Shown in pieces: positions 50,583 to 62,247 of a DNA stretch of 64,000 nt (the stretch's first letter is position 1; every line of letters begins with the position of its first letter). Source of the stretch: Streptomyces sp. NRRL S-118 (GTDB taxonomy: Bacteria; Actinomycetota; Actinomycetes; Streptomycetales; Streptomycetaceae). The translations under genes and the position numbers were made by a program. The notes under the pieces were generated by a model. The model did no database searches. It saw nothing but the letters and a program-made list of their open reading frames with translations, and was not told where the DNA came from. The stretch spans positions 491,135 through 555,134 of the forward strand of contig NZ_KL591003.1 in the NCBI RefSeq assembly GCF_000716335.1, written 5' to 3'.

Positions 50583-51383
50583 TCACGCGGCGGGCAGCCA
50601 TCCCACGTTCCCCTTCAGCACCGCGTACCCGACGAACGCCACGATGTCGAGCAGCGCGTGCGCCGCCACCAACGGACCGACCCGGCCCCACCGCCGGTAC
50701 AGCAGCACGAACACCGCGCCCATCACCATGTTGCCGATGAAGCCGCCGATGCCCTGGTACAGGTGGTACGAGCCGCGCAGCACCGAGCTCGCCACCAGCG
50801 CCGCCATCGGCGTCCATCCCAGCTGCCCGAGCCGGCGCAGCAGGTACCCGACGACGATGACCTCCTCCACCACGGAGTTCTGCACCGCCGAGAGCACCAG
50901 CACGGGGTACTTCCACCACACGGGGGGCAGTGACTCGGGAACCACGGTCAGGTTGAACCCGGCCGCCCGCGCCCCCAGGTAGAAGGCCAGCCCCGCGCTC
51001 CCGATGACGGCCGCGACCAGCGCCCCGCGCCCCACGTCGCCCCACGGCCTGCGGCGGTCGAAGCCGATGGCCCGCAGACCTGTTCCCTCCCGCAGGAGCA
51101 GGTGGGCCACGAGCACCACCGGCACCAGCGCGGTGGCGATCCCGAACAGCTGCCACGCCAGGTCCAGCCACGGCCGTCCCGGGGCGGCCGAGGTGTTCAG
51201 ATGGGCGGCCTGGTCCTTCAGCCCGCCCGGCTTCGTCAGCGCACCGATGAAGCTGATCAGCGAGGCGACCGCGCTCGCCCCCAGCGAGAGCGCCAGGACG
51301 AGCAGCAGCTCCGACCGCAAGACCTTCCGGGAGAGACCTCCCTCCGGGAGAGGACCGGCCACGCGCCCCGCCTCTGCCTGCAC
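50583..51383 (-). CDS. CPBP family intramembrane glutamic metalloprotease
   Basis: The 266-aa protein has about seven helices and the Rce1/CPBP motifs: SVVEEVIVVGYLL (Glu-Glu dyad, Rce1 motif 1), SYHLYQG (His of motif 2) and VAAHALLDIVAF (motif 3, His). It may cleave or bind membrane proteins or peptides; bacteriocin self-immunity is one role reported for the family. GTG at 51383 has GGAGG a few bases upstream; a longer frame to 51524 reads low-complexity Arg/Pro text and is rejected. Confidence 0.9.
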   Translation of the reverse strand: MQAEAGRVAGPLPEGGLSRKVLRSELLLVLALSLGASAVASLISFIGALTKPGGLKDQAAHLNTSAAPGRPWLDLAWQLFGIATALVPVVLVAHLLLREGTGLRAIGFDRRRPWGDVGRGALVAAVIGSAGLAFYLGARAAGFNLTVVPESLPPVWWKYPVLVLSAVQNSVVEEVIVVGYLLRRLGQLGWTPMAALVASSVLRGSYHLYQGIGGFIGNMVMGAVFVLLYRRWGRVGPLVAAHALLDIVAFVGYAVLKGNVGWLPAA

Positions 51384-51691
51384 ACCTGCCTCCACTTCAC
51401 CATCGCCCCGCCCGAAGCCACCCGGCCCGCCCGGCGGCGTGCAGCCCGCCCGCAGGCCCACGGCACAGCTTGCCCGACGACGGCGAGACGGCCGGAGGCG
51501 GGCGGGTACGGCGCCGCCGTCCACCCGTAAGGTACGCGTGCGAGCCGCCCGCGACTCTCCCGGCCCGGATTCCGGCTACGGACGGGAAGGCGGCGACGCC
51601 CCCGCCGCGCCCGCGGCACCCGGCCCGTCACCCGTGGGGCCGGAAAGCCCACCGGATCGAGCCGTCACCCGCGGGGCACCCGCGCGGCCCG
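51384..51691. repeat. Intergenic region with a copy of the next gene's 3' end
   Basis: No gene is visible in these 308 bp. A ~31-bp block at 51624-51655, ending in a 17-bp identity (GCCGGAAAGCCCACCGG), recurs at 51689-51721 as the last codons of the GCS2 gene, about 66 bp away. It resembles a short tandem duplication including the original stop region. Confidence 0.75.
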
Positions 51692-53203
51692 TCACCCGCG
51701 CGGCGCCGGAAAGCCCACCGGCCAGGTGTGCACCGGATCGCCGTGCCGCATCAGCTCGCAGTAGCGGCGGGTGGTGGCGGCCAGCGCCGCCTCGCGCCCC
51801 AGGCCCGCCTCCAGAGCGCGGTGGAAGGTCTCGACCTGCCAGGTGGCGCCGTTCGTCCGGCGCCTGCACCGCTCCTCGATGATCCCGAGGTAGCGGTCCC
51901 GGTCGCCTCGCTCGATGCCCCACGCGTCGAGGCCCGCCGCCGCGAGCGGCAGCAGTTCGTCGCGGACCAGCTTCACGGCCGGGACGGTGGTCGTCCCGCC
52001 GCTGCGCCCCGGCCGCGGCCAGCGCAGCTCGGCGTCGATGCCGTACCGGCACGCGGTGTCGAAGTTGGCGGCGGCTTCGGCGAACGGCAGCCGCTTCCAC
52101 ACCGGCCGGGACTCCTCGGCCAGCGCACGCACCAGTCCGTAGTAGAACGCGGCGTTGGCCAGCACGTCGTCGACCGTCGGCCCGGCCGGCAGCACCCGGT
52201 TCTCCACCCTGAGGTGCGGCACGCCGTCCATGACCCCGTACACCGGACGGTTCCAGCGGTACACCGTGCCGTTGAGCAGCACCAGCTCCTGGAGGGACGG
52301 GACGCCGCCGTCGTCGACCACCCGCAGCGGGTCCTCGTCGTCACAGATCGGCAGCAGCGCGGGGAAGTACCGCACGTTCTCCTCGAACAGCTCGTACGCC
52401 GAGCTGACCCACCGCTCGCCGAACCACGTGCGCGGCCGGACGCCCTGCGCCTGGAGCTCGGGCGGCCGCGTGTCGGTGGCCTGCGTGAACAGCGGCGGCC
52501 GGGACTCGCGCCACAGCTCGCGGCCGAAGAGGAACGGAGCGTTGGCACCCACCGCGATCTGCACGGCGGCGACGGCCTGCGCCGCGTTCCACACGTCCGG
52601 GAAGCGCGTCGGCGTGACCTGGAGGTGCAGCTGCACGGAGGTGCAGGCCGCCTCGGGGGCGATGGAGCTGGCCGTGGAACTGAGGCGCTCCACACCATCG
52701 ATGTCCAGCGTGAAATCCTCACCGCGCGCGGCGACGATCTGGTCGTTGAGCAGCATGTAGCGGTCGACGTCCGAGAGGTTCCCCGAGACCAGGTCCTCCT
52801 CCACGAGCGTGGGGAGAATTCCGATCATCACGATGCCGGCGTCGACCTCCTTCGCCTTGCGGTGCGCGTATCCGAGTCCGGTGCGCAGCTCCTCGGCGAG
52901 CTGATCGAAAACCCGGCCGCCGAGCCGGTGGGGGGCGATATTGACTTCCAGGTTGAACATTCCGAGTTCGGTCTGGAAATCCCGGCTGGCGATACGTTCC
53001 AGCACCTCGGCATTCATCATCCGCGGCATACCGTCCGAGCCCGCCAGATTGAGTTCGATCTCCAGGCCCATCAGATTCTTCGGGCGGTCGAACCTCTTCT
53101 CGGCGAGGAGGCGCTCGAGGGCCGCCAGACACTGCTGCAGCTTCCGGCGGTACCTCTGCCGATCGGACAGGTCGAAACCGCCTGCCACGACCTTCTCCCC
53201 CAT
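51692..53203 (-). CDS. Glutamate-cysteine ligase family 2 (GCS2-type) protein
   Basis: The 503-aa protein belongs to the YbdK/GCS2-type carboxylate-amine ligases: LMGLEIELNLAG carries the first metal Glu residues, ELGMFNLEVNIAPH a second acidic set, and SVQLHLQVT a conserved strand. The C-terminal part is helical. The substrate could be glutamate with cysteine or another amine; mycothiol-producing actinobacteria do not make glutathione, so a different dipeptide-like product is likely (inference). ATG at 53203 has GGAGG upstream. Confidence 0.87.
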   Translation of the reverse strand: MGEKVVAGGFDLSDRQRYRRKLQQCLAALERLLAEKRFDRPKNLMGLEIELNLAGSDGMPRMMNAEVLERIASRDFQTELGMFNLEVNIAPHRLGGRVFDQLAEELRTGLGYAHRKAKEVDAGIVMIGILPTLVEEDLVSGNLSDVDRYMLLNDQIVAARGEDFTLDIDGVERLSSTASSIAPEAACTSVQLHLQVTPTRFPDVWNAAQAVAAVQIAVGANAPFLFGRELWRESRPPLFTQATDTRPPELQAQGVRPRTWFGERWVSSAYELFEENVRYFPALLPICDDEDPLRVVDDGGVPSLQELVLLNGTVYRWNRPVYGVMDGVPHLRVENRVLPAGPTVDDVLANAAFYYGLVRALAEESRPVWKRLPFAEAAANFDTACRYGIDAELRWPRPGRSGGTTTVPAVKLVRDELLPLAAAGLDAWGIERGDRDRYLGIIEERCRRRTNGATWQVETFHRALEAGLGREAALAATTRRYCELMRHGDPVHTWPVGFPAPRG

Positions 53204-53699
53204 CGAAGCGTCCCTCCTCGTGGGCGGCGCGCGGCGTGGACCTCCGCGTCACGGACGATAATGCCCAGCCGGACTGATCTGTAACGCCCCCGCGGGGACC
53301 GCGTGGCCGGTAGTCTGGAAAGGAAGACCGTCCGGCACATTCCGGCGGCATGCGGCAGCAGGCAGTTACCGCCGGCCGAGGCCCGGTGAAAAGGACCGGC
53401 GAGAGGCCGGCGAGATTCGGCCGACCGCGTCCGGGACGGTGCCGCAGGCCGGAGCCCCGGGTTCACGGGAAATCCGCAGGAACTCCGCGAAACAAAGTCC
53501 TGATCCGGGCTTGCTCGTAATATCGCCGACAGGTAGCGGAAACTTCGCGTGAACACGCGTCGTATAAACTCCGCGGACGAGGCAGAGAGTCGGCGCCCGG
53601 CCTTGGCCCATCGGCCCCCTCCGGCCCCGTCGCTGACAGTGCCGTCCGCGTCCGCACCTCCCCCGCATCACCTGTCTCTTGAGTGAGAGGCGACCCACC
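53204..53699. other. Non-coding leader of divergent genes
   Basis: About 500 bp without a credible gene. It holds an ECF-like promoter candidate for the rightward gene: GGAAA (53538-53542), 15-nt spacer, CGTC (53558-53561), leaving a ~130-nt leader. The region around 53450-53580 is AT-richer than the rest, as expected for promoters. Neither boundary is certain. Confidence 0.4.
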
Positions 53700-54293
53700 A
53701 TGCCGCTCCATGTCTCCCAGGCCCCCGCGCCCGCCCTTCGCAGCGTCCTCATGGCTCTCGGTTCCACCGCCGTACGTGAGGCCCACACCCCCGCCCTGCG
53801 GTCCGTCCAGGGACCGCTGAGCCCTGAACTCCCTTTGCCCGTCCACGTGTTGGACGTACGCGACCAGATCGATCCGCCGGCCGGCGCACCGCGCACCCGG
53901 CTGACCGGCTGGCGGTTCCTGATCCGCGGCGGCGACCGCCCCGTCGCCGCCGCGGACACCAGGCTCACCCCCGACGGCTGGTCCTTCTCGCACTTCTTCG
54001 AAGGGCCCTACCTCGCCTCGACCGAACGCGCCCTGCGCCAGGCCGAGACCATGACCACGCCGTACCAGCCCCGGCTGCTGTCCGTTCCCGAGCTCTACAT
54101 GCTGACACTGTGGCTGCACGCCGACCCGGACGCCGATCCGGCCGCGGGGAGCCCGGCGCCGACGGACCTCCTGGTTCCGCTGGCGCCCGCGCCGCCCGGG
54201 ATCGCCGCCCACTTCCCGTACCGCGTGGCGGACCTGCTCCCGGTGCTCACGCTGCGCGTCGCGCCTCCACCGCTGCTGGAGTCAACCGCGTGA
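53700..54293 (+). CDS. Hypothetical protein, 197 aa
   Basis: I do not recognise a family. The protein is soluble, with no signal or membrane helix, and its central part (LTGWRFLIRGGDRPVAAADTRL) reads like beta-strands. A C-terminal helical YLASTERALRQAE... SVPELYMLTLWLHAD segment follows, and the end is Pro-rich. Codon use is normal for a Streptomyces gene, so it is very likely expressed. ATG at 53700 is chosen, with CGACCCACC just upstream. It is followed by the DUF5999 gene at 198 bp on the same strand. Confidence 0.75.
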   Translation: MPLHVSQAPAPALRSVLMALGSTAVREAHTPALRSVQGPLSPELPLPVHVLDVRDQIDPPAGAPRTRLTGWRFLIRGGDRPVAAADTRLTPDGWSFSHFFEGPYLASTERALRQAETMTTPYQPRLLSVPELYMLTLWLHADPDADPAAGSPAPTDLLVPLAPAPPGIAAHFPYRVADLLPVLTLRVAPPPLLESTA

Positions 54294-54491
54294 CGCGGCA
54301 CCGTGTGGCCCGTACGGACTAGCCCACTGCGACCACTCCGAACCACCCGAAGGGACAGGGGGGTTGAGCTGAACCATCCGCACGGGTGATACGTCATAAC
54401 GCAGTAGGAAGCGCTGCACCGAAATCCCTGCGGATTGACGCCCGTGGGGCAACACTGGGACCGAGCGACCGACACTCAACGGGGGGCGGCA

Positions 54492-54755
54492 ATGAACACC
54501 GCATCGAGCCGCAGGACAGACACCACATCGCAGCGAAAGAACCCACCCATGTGCCAGCACCAGCCACCCTGCCCGACCGCCGACTCCGCCGACCGGGAGG
54601 CGGCCCGCCTGGTGGCGCACCACCCGGAGCAGGGCTGGAGCCTGCTGTGCAACGGCGTCCTCGTCTTCGAGGACACCGGTGAACTGCTGCCGGACGGCCA
54701 GGTGATCGCACCGCACCGGCCGCTCGGCACCGCGCACGTCATGACGGCCGCCTGA
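54492..54755 (+). CDS. DUF5999 family protein
   Basis: The core MCQHQPPCPTADSADREAARLVAHHPEQGWSLL is the DUF5999 signature, with Cys/His residues that may bind a metal and a conserved PEQGWSLLCNGVLVFEDTGEL strand set. From ATG 54492 the product is 87 aa; many homologues begin at the internal MCQHQPP (ATG 54549), which would give 68 aa. The family is confined to actinobacteria, and its function is unknown. A strong terminator follows the stop. Confidence 0.88.
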   Translation: MNTASSRRTDTTSQRKNPPMCQHQPPCPTADSADREAARLVAHHPEQGWSLLCNGVLVFEDTGELLPDGQVIAPHRPLGTAHVMTAA

Positions 54756-54776
54756 GCGGACGGCCACCGCACGCGG

Positions 54777-54812
54777 TGAGGGCCGGTACGGATCACTCCG
54801 TACCGGCCCTCA
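54777..54812. terminator. Bidirectional terminator, 16-bp stem
   Basis: TGAGGGCCGGTACGGA (54777-54792) pairs perfectly with 54797-54812 around a TCAC loop, between the convergent DUF5999 and gcvP genes. Confidence 0.9.
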
Positions 54813-54836
54813 TCACGTTGTCCCGTCGCCGGTCGC

Positions 54837-57722
<2,886 letters not shown>

Positions 57723-57789
57723 TGCGGAGGCCTCCTGGTCGATACGACCTGCGAGGGGCACCATGGCGCGGGTGCCCGGACGGCCTCCC

Positions 57790-57985
57790 CCTCTGTCATC
57801 TCAACCTGAGAGCTTCACCGGGCGCGGCCCGGCTTTCACCGTCGGTGAGAGCGGATGCCGTCCGACGCCCGCCCTGCTTTCCAGAGTGACCTCGTCCGCG
57901 CGGTACCGGGTGCCTGAGAGATTCCGGGGAGGATTTGCTCCTTCGGCGCCTCCGAAAGGTTTCTCCAGAGGACTCTCCCGCGCGG
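57790..57985 (-). promoter_or_regulatory. Tandem glycine riboswitch
   Basis: On the minus strand, GGGAGAGTCCTCTGGAGA near 57983 opens the first aptamer, followed by GGAGCAAATCCTCC and ATCTCTCAGG. A second, related set follows: CACTCTGGAAAGCAGG, CTCACCGACGGTGAAAG and CTCTCAGGTTGAGATGACAG. This is the two-aptamer gcvT-type architecture, placed about 70 nt before the gcvP start. Confidence 0.93.
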
Positions 57986-58102
57986 GGTCAACAGCCGCTG
58001 CCAGCGTACCAGCGCGGTCCAGGACCGATCCCTCGAGTGGCCGACGTCACCGATGTGCACTTTCGTAGTGGTATAGCGCAGTTGCGACCTGTTGGAGGGA
58101 CC

Positions 58103-58468
58103 GTGCAGACCGACATCGATCCGCGGAGCCTGATCGGCCGCAAGGCGTACGACCGCGACGGCCACAAGATCGGCACCGTCGACGAGGTGTACCTGGACGA
58201 CGCGACGGGCGTCCCCGAATGGGCCGCCGTCCGTACCGGGTTCTTCGGCCGGGACGCGTTCATCCCGCTCGACCCCAGCGAGCTCGCCGATGACGGGCTG
58301 CACGTCCCCTACGACCGCGCCCTGATCAGGGACGCCCCGGACTTCGGGGTCGGCCGGCACCTCTCCCCCGAGCAGGAGCTCCAGCTCTACCACCACTACG
58401 ACCTGGCGCTGCCGCCCCCGCCGCCCGCCTCCCGGGACTTCGGCACCCTCGCCGACCAGGAGGACTGA
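58103..58468 (+). CDS. PRC-barrel domain protein
   Basis: The 121-aa protein opens with DPRSLIGRKAYDRDGHKIGTVDEVYLDDATGVPEW, a clear PRC-barrel strand set, and ends in a Pro-rich C-terminus (ALPPPPPASRDFG). PRC-barrel proteins bind partners or small ligands in photosynthetic and RNA-processing complexes; the partner here is unknown. GTG at 58103 has GGAGGGA at 58094-58100. It is divergent to gcvP, with no obvious shared operator. Confidence 0.9.
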   Translation: MQTDIDPRSLIGRKAYDRDGHKIGTVDEVYLDDATGVPEWAAVRTGFFGRDAFIPLDPSELADDGLHVPYDRALIRDAPDFGVGRHLSPEQELQLYHHYDLALPPPPPASRDFGTLADQED

Positions 58469-58513
58469 CCCCGCCTCCGGCCCTGCCCGCGGGGGCCGCG
58501 CGGAGCACCGGGC

Positions 58514-59923
58514 TCAGGCCGACCGGACCTCCGGCGCCCCGGGCACCAACGGCAGCGGGTCGGCCGGCTCCAGGGCCGGGTCGTCGGTACGGAACGTGCG
58601 CACCCGGCCCGGTGCCGAGCCGGGCTCCTCGAACCGCACCGTGACGCGCCCCAGGCCGCTGCCCTGCACCCACCCCGCCCCGAACTCCGCGTGCCGCACG
58701 TCCTGGCCCGCCATCCAGCGCCGCTCCTCCGGTCCGGCGGACTCGTGCCCGGCGGACGCGTCCGGCCCCGGGACTGAGTGCGCCGGCTCCGCCGGGCCCG
58801 GCGCGACCTCGTCCGCCTCCGTGCCGCCTCCCGTACGCGCCTCCTCCTCCGCCGCTGCCTGCGCGAACAGGTCCTCCTGGGTGTAGTCCGCGAGCCCCGT
58901 CACGCCGACGCCCAGCAGCCGCACGCCTCCGGTCGTGTCCACGGCGTCCAGCAGTCGTGCCGCCGCCTCCCGCACCACCGCCGGGTCGTCGGTCGGCCCG
59001 CGCAGGGTCTCGGACCGGGTGAGCGTCGAGAAGTCGTACCGCCGCACCTTGAGCACCACCGTCCGCCCCGACCGCCCGGCACCCCGCAGCCTCCGCACGC
59101 ACCGGTCGGCCAGCCGCTCCACCTCCACGCGCACGCGTACGCGGTCGTGCAGGTCCACGTCGAAGGTGTCCTCCACGGAGACCGACTTGGCGTCCCGCTC
59201 GGCGACCACGGGCCGGTCGTCGTACCCGAGGGCCATCCGGTACAGCGACACCCCGTGCGCCTTGCCCAGGAGCCGTACGAGCTCGTCCTCGCCGGCCTCG
59301 GCCAGGTCCGCGACGGTGGTCATGCCGGCCCGGCGCAGGTGCTCCCCCGTGGCCGGGCCGACTCCCGGGAGGATCCGCACCGACATCGGCCCCAGCAGCT
59401 CCCGCTCGGTCCCCGGCTCGATGAGCACCAGCCCGTCCGGCTTGGCCTGCTCGGACGCGATCTTCGCCAGCATCTTGGACCCCGCCAGACCGACCGACCC
59501 GGTCAGCCCCGTGGCCGCCAGGATGTCCCCGCGCAGCCGCTCACCGGTCGCACGGGCCGTCACCGCGTCACCGGCCGCGCCCCCGGCCTCCAGGTCCACG
59601 AACGCCTCGTCCAGGCTCAGCGGCTCCACCAGCGGCGACAGCCGCCGCAGCAGCTCCATCACCTGGTCGCTCACGGCCCGGTAGAGCGAGAACCGGGGCA
59701 CCAGGTACGCGGCGTTCGGAGCCAGCCGTCGTGCCTGCGCCATCGGCATCGCCGAGTGCACGCCGAAGCGCCGCGCCTCGTACGAGGCGGTGGCGACCAC
59801 TCCCCGCGGCCCGAGGCCGCCGACCACCACGGGCTTCCCACGCAGGCTCGGCTTCGCCGCCTGCTCGGCGGCGGCGAAGAAGGCGTCCATGTCCAGATGC
59901 AGGATCGTCGGCGCGGGTCTCAC
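58514..59923 (-). CDS. dinB: DNA polymerase IV with C-terminal extension
   Basis: The 469-aa Y-family polymerase has the catalytic motif HLDMDAFF (Asp11, Asp13), VATASYEARRFGV and SLDEAFVD (Asp105-Glu106). The palm, fingers, thumb and little-finger domains extend to about 345. The clamp-binding motif QEDLF is at residues 349-353, where most DinB proteins end. About 115 further residues follow, with an acidic/Gly linker and an apparent small beta-domain (RRWMAGQDVRHAEFGAGWVQ...). It performs translesion synthesis. GTG at 59923 is the best-supported start. Confidence 0.93.
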   Translation of the reverse strand: MRPAPTILHLDMDAFFAAAEQAAKPSLRGKPVVVGGLGPRGVVATASYEARRFGVHSAMPMAQARRLAPNAAYLVPRFSLYRAVSDQVMELLRRLSPLVEPLSLDEAFVDLEAGGAAGDAVTARATGERLRGDILAATGLTGSVGLAGSKMLAKIASEQAKPDGLVLIEPGTERELLGPMSVRILPGVGPATGEHLRRAGMTTVADLAEAGEDELVRLLGKAHGVSLYRMALGYDDRPVVAERDAKSVSVEDTFDVDLHDRVRVRVEVERLADRCVRRLRGAGRSGRTVVLKVRRYDFSTLTRSETLRGPTDDPAVVREAAARLLDAVDTTGGVRLLGVGVTGLADYTQEDLFAQAAAEEEARTGGGTEADEVAPGPAEPAHSVPGPDASAGHESAGPEERRWMAGQDVRHAEFGAGWVQGSGLGRVTVRFEEPGSAPGRVRTFRTDDPALEPADPLPLVPGAPEVRSA

Positions 59924-60005
59924 ACCCCTGATGCTGCCCTACGCCACCGACAATCGCCCGCACGCACGTACGAACGCATCGCGCGGCCCCCGGGCACTCC
60001 GGGGC

Positions 60006-60650
60006 TCAGACGGCCTTGTCGCGCCTGCGGCGCGCGAGCTCGTCGGTCGGGTTGTGCCCGACCAGCGTCTCCCCGGTGTCGATGCGCTCCCCGTGCAACT
60101 GCGACAGCGCCGCCTCGACGTCCCGCCACACCACGCCCACGGCGATCCCGAAGACCCCCTGGCCGCCCTGGAGCAGGTCCACGACCTCGTCCGGCGAGGA
60201 GCACTCGTAGACCGTGGCACCGTCGCTCATCAGCGTCATGCGCTCCAGGTCGCGAAAGCCCCGGGCCCGCAGGTGCTGCACGGCGGTGCGGATGTTCTGC
60301 AGCGCGACACCGGTGTCCAGGAAGCGCTTGACGATCTTGAGGACGACCACGTCCCGAAAGCTGTACAGGCGCTGCGTGCCCGACCCGTAGGCGGGCCGCA
60401 CGCTCGGCTCCACCAGGCCGGTACGCGCCCAGTAGTCGAGTTGCCGGTAGGTGATCCCGGCCGCCGCGCAGGCGGTCGGCCCCCGGTAGCCGATCGTCTC
60501 GATCGCCGGATCCTCCGCGCTGCCGCGCGCCCCCTGAGCGATCCCCTGGGCATTCCCGTGGACGGACGTACTCGCGTGAAGCGGATACGGCCCGCTCTCC
60601 CCCAGACTTCGTCCGGGGAACCCCCCAGTCGCACCGTCGCCGCTGTTCAT
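60006..60650 (-). CDS. MerR family regulator (Rv1830-like)
   Basis: The 214-aa protein has a ~55-residue Gly/Ser N-terminal extension, then a MerR HTH (GPTACAAAGITYRQLDYWARTGLVEPSV, then GSGTQRLYSFRDVVVLKIVKR) and a helical C-domain. It resembles the MerR protein of the mycobacterial garA-Rv1828-Rv1829-Rv1830 locus. ATG at 60650 has GGAGGG upstream. A very good promoter lies upstream, so it can be expressed separately from the following BFN gene. Confidence 0.9.
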   Translation of the reverse strand: MNSGDGATGGFPGRSLGESGPYPLHASTSVHGNAQGIAQGARGSAEDPAIETIGYRGPTACAAAGITYRQLDYWARTGLVEPSVRPAYGSGTQRLYSFRDVVVLKIVKRFLDTGVALQNIRTAVQHLRARGFRDLERMTLMSDGATVYECSSPDEVVDLLQGGQGVFGIAVGVVWRDVEAALSQLHGERIDTGETLVGHNPTDELARRRRDKAV

Positions 60651-60684
60651 CACGCCGACCCTCCGTCCTTGACCTGCCATCTCG

Positions 60685-60740
60685 ACGGTAGGCAGTCACC
60701 CGGGGTGCGTCAACGATCGCCACACTCGGCACGCCGAGTG
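60685..60740 (-). promoter_or_regulatory. MerR gene promoter with upstream palindrome
   Basis: Minus strand: TTGACG (complement of 60708-60713), a 17-nt spacer and TACCGT (complement of 60685-60690). Upstream lies CACTCGGC-AC-GCCGAGTG (60723-60740), a perfect 8-bp palindrome that may bind the MerR protein or another regulator. Confidence 0.75.
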
Positions 60741-60941
60741 ATAATCACCCTGAGAGTGGTTTCTCGTGTCCCCGTTGTGGGAAGGGATTCCCGAATGCGC
60801 TGATGGCGCCCCACGGCGCGGTGGCCGCGGGCGTCACGGACGGGCCCGCCGGCCGGCGGACCACCAGGTCACACGGTCATGGCGTCACGGCCCACGCAGC
60901 GGGCACCCCGAGCAGGGCAGGGTTCCCGCGGCCGGGAAGTG

Positions 60942-61415
60942 TCACTGGCCCTTGGTGCCGAAGTCCTCGGGCGAGATCTGGTCGAGGAACTCGCGGAACT
61001 TCTCCACCTCGTCCTCCTGCTCGTCCGGGATCGCGATACCGGCGTCGTCCAGCACCCCGTCACTGCCGAAGATCGGCGTACCGGTGCGCAGTGCGAGCGC
61101 TATGGCGTCGGACGGCCGCGCACTCACCTCGACACCGCTGGCGAACACCAGCTCCGCGTAGAAGACCCCTTCCCGCAGGTCCGTGATCCGGACCTCGGTC
61201 AGCTCCTGGCCCACGGCCTCCAGCACGTCCTTGAAGAGGTCGTGGGTGAGCGGCCGCGCGGGGGCCATGCCCTGCTGAGCGAAGGCGATCGCCGTCGCCT
61301 CCCCTGGGCCGATCCAGATGGGGAGGTACCGATCCCCTCCCACTTCACGCAGGAGCACGATCGGCTGGTTGGACGGCATTTCCACCCGGACACCGACAAC
61401 ATCGAGCTCGTTCAC
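60942..61415 (-). CDS. Bifunctional nuclease family (BFN/DUF151) protein
   Basis: The 157-aa protein is the DUF151/BFN type: MNELDVVGVRVEMPSNQPIVLLRE, YLPIWIGPGEATAIA and ARPLTHDLFKDVL (conserved TH-D segment) are diagnostic, with the SDAIALALR strand following. Plant BFN has DNase and RNase activity; a bacterial role is not settled. GTG at 61415 has TAGGGT (complement of 61422-61427) six bases upstream, giving a leaderless mRNA. It is the middle gene of the MerR-BFN-MerR set. Confidence 0.93.
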   Translation of the reverse strand: MNELDVVGVRVEMPSNQPIVLLREVGGDRYLPIWIGPGEATAIAFAQQGMAPARPLTHDLFKDVLEAVGQELTEVRITDLREGVFYAELVFASGVEVSARPSDAIALALRTGTPIFGSDGVLDDAGIAIPDEQEDEVEKFREFLDQISPEDFGTKGQ

Positions 61416-61479
61416 ATTGCAACCCTAGGACGTGCTGGACCGGTTTGGGTAGTCGGGGCCGCCGAAGCCCGGCCGGAGG

Positions 61480-62247
61480 TCAGTGCAACCGGACACCCAG
61501 AGCCGTCTGCACCAGGGCCGCGTGGAGCCGTACGGACAGTGCCGCCAGCTCCTTCACGGTCGCCTCCGCATGGGCTCTGGTCTGCGGATTCCGGTGCCGG
61601 CGCAACGGCGCGACGACCTGCTCGACGAGCCCGGCCTCGCGCTCGGCAGCGGCTTTCACCGCCCGCAGATGGCGCGGTTCCAAGCCGAATCTGCCCAGAT
61701 CCGCGACCAGCTTCGCGATGGTCACCGCCTCGGCGTCGTACGCACCCTCCGCCACGGGCGTGATCAGGCCGTACGACTCCCACTCGGCCAGCTCCTCCTC
61801 GCCGACCTCGGCGGCCGCGAGCAGCTCGTCGCGGCCCACCCGGGCGGCCGTGGGAACGTCCTGGTCCGCCTCCCAGGGGCCGCCTGCCTGCGCGTCGCGC
61901 GGCGCACCCGGCGCGGGCAGCCGTACCTGCTCACCCCGCTCCACGGCGTCGAGGTGCTCCCGGATGACCTTCAGGGGGAGGTAGTGATCCCGCTGCATCC
62001 GCAGGATCTGTGCCAGCCGCTCCACATCCGCCGGACCGAACTTCCGGTACCCGGAAGCCGTCCGCTGCGGTTCGACGAGCCCCTCCGCCTCCAGGAACCG
62101 GATCTTGGAGATGGTCACCTCGGGGAACTCTTCACGCAACTGGCTGAGCACCGTTCCGATGCTCACCAGCTGGTCCGCCGCCCCGGCGGTGCCGTGTCCG
62201 GCACCGCCCGTCGGTGGTGGTGGCATGGGCCTCCCCTGCCGGGTCAC
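61480..62247 (-). CDS. MerR family regulator (Rv1828-like)
   Basis: The 255-aa protein has a MerR HTH (LVSIGTVLSQLREEFPEVTISKIRFLEAEGLV, then GYRKFGPADVERLAQILRMQRDH) and a second helical domain (DELLAAAEVGEEELAEWESYGLITP) resembling a repeated MerR-like unit, as in Rv1828. The GTG at 62247 overlaps the FHA stop by 4 bp (GTGA), so the two are translationally coupled; ATG 62226 has GGGGAGG upstream and is a second option. In mycobacteria Rv1828 lies between garA and Rv1829 exactly as here. Confidence 0.92.
   Translation of the reverse strand: MTRQGRPMPPPPTGGAGHGTAGAADQLVSIGTVLSQLREEFPEVTISKIRFLEAEGLVEPQRTASGYRKFGPADVERLAQILRMQRDHYLPLKVIREHLDAVERGEQVRLPAPGAPRDAQAGGPWEADQDVPTAARVGRDELLAAAEVGEEELAEWESYGLITPVAEGAYDAEAVTIAKLVADLGRFGLEPRHLRAVKAAAEREAGLVEQVVAPLRRHRNPQTRAHAEATVKELAALSVRLHAALVQTALGVRLH

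Noticed and set aside
51257..51652. Minus-strand frame in the CPBP/GCS2 gap
   Set aside because: It is low-complexity, overlaps the CPBP start and contains the duplicated ligase end, so it is not a gene.
53538..53561. ECF sigma-type promoter candidate
   Set aside because: Kept only as a weak note; the spacing is short and no anti-sigma or stress gene follows.
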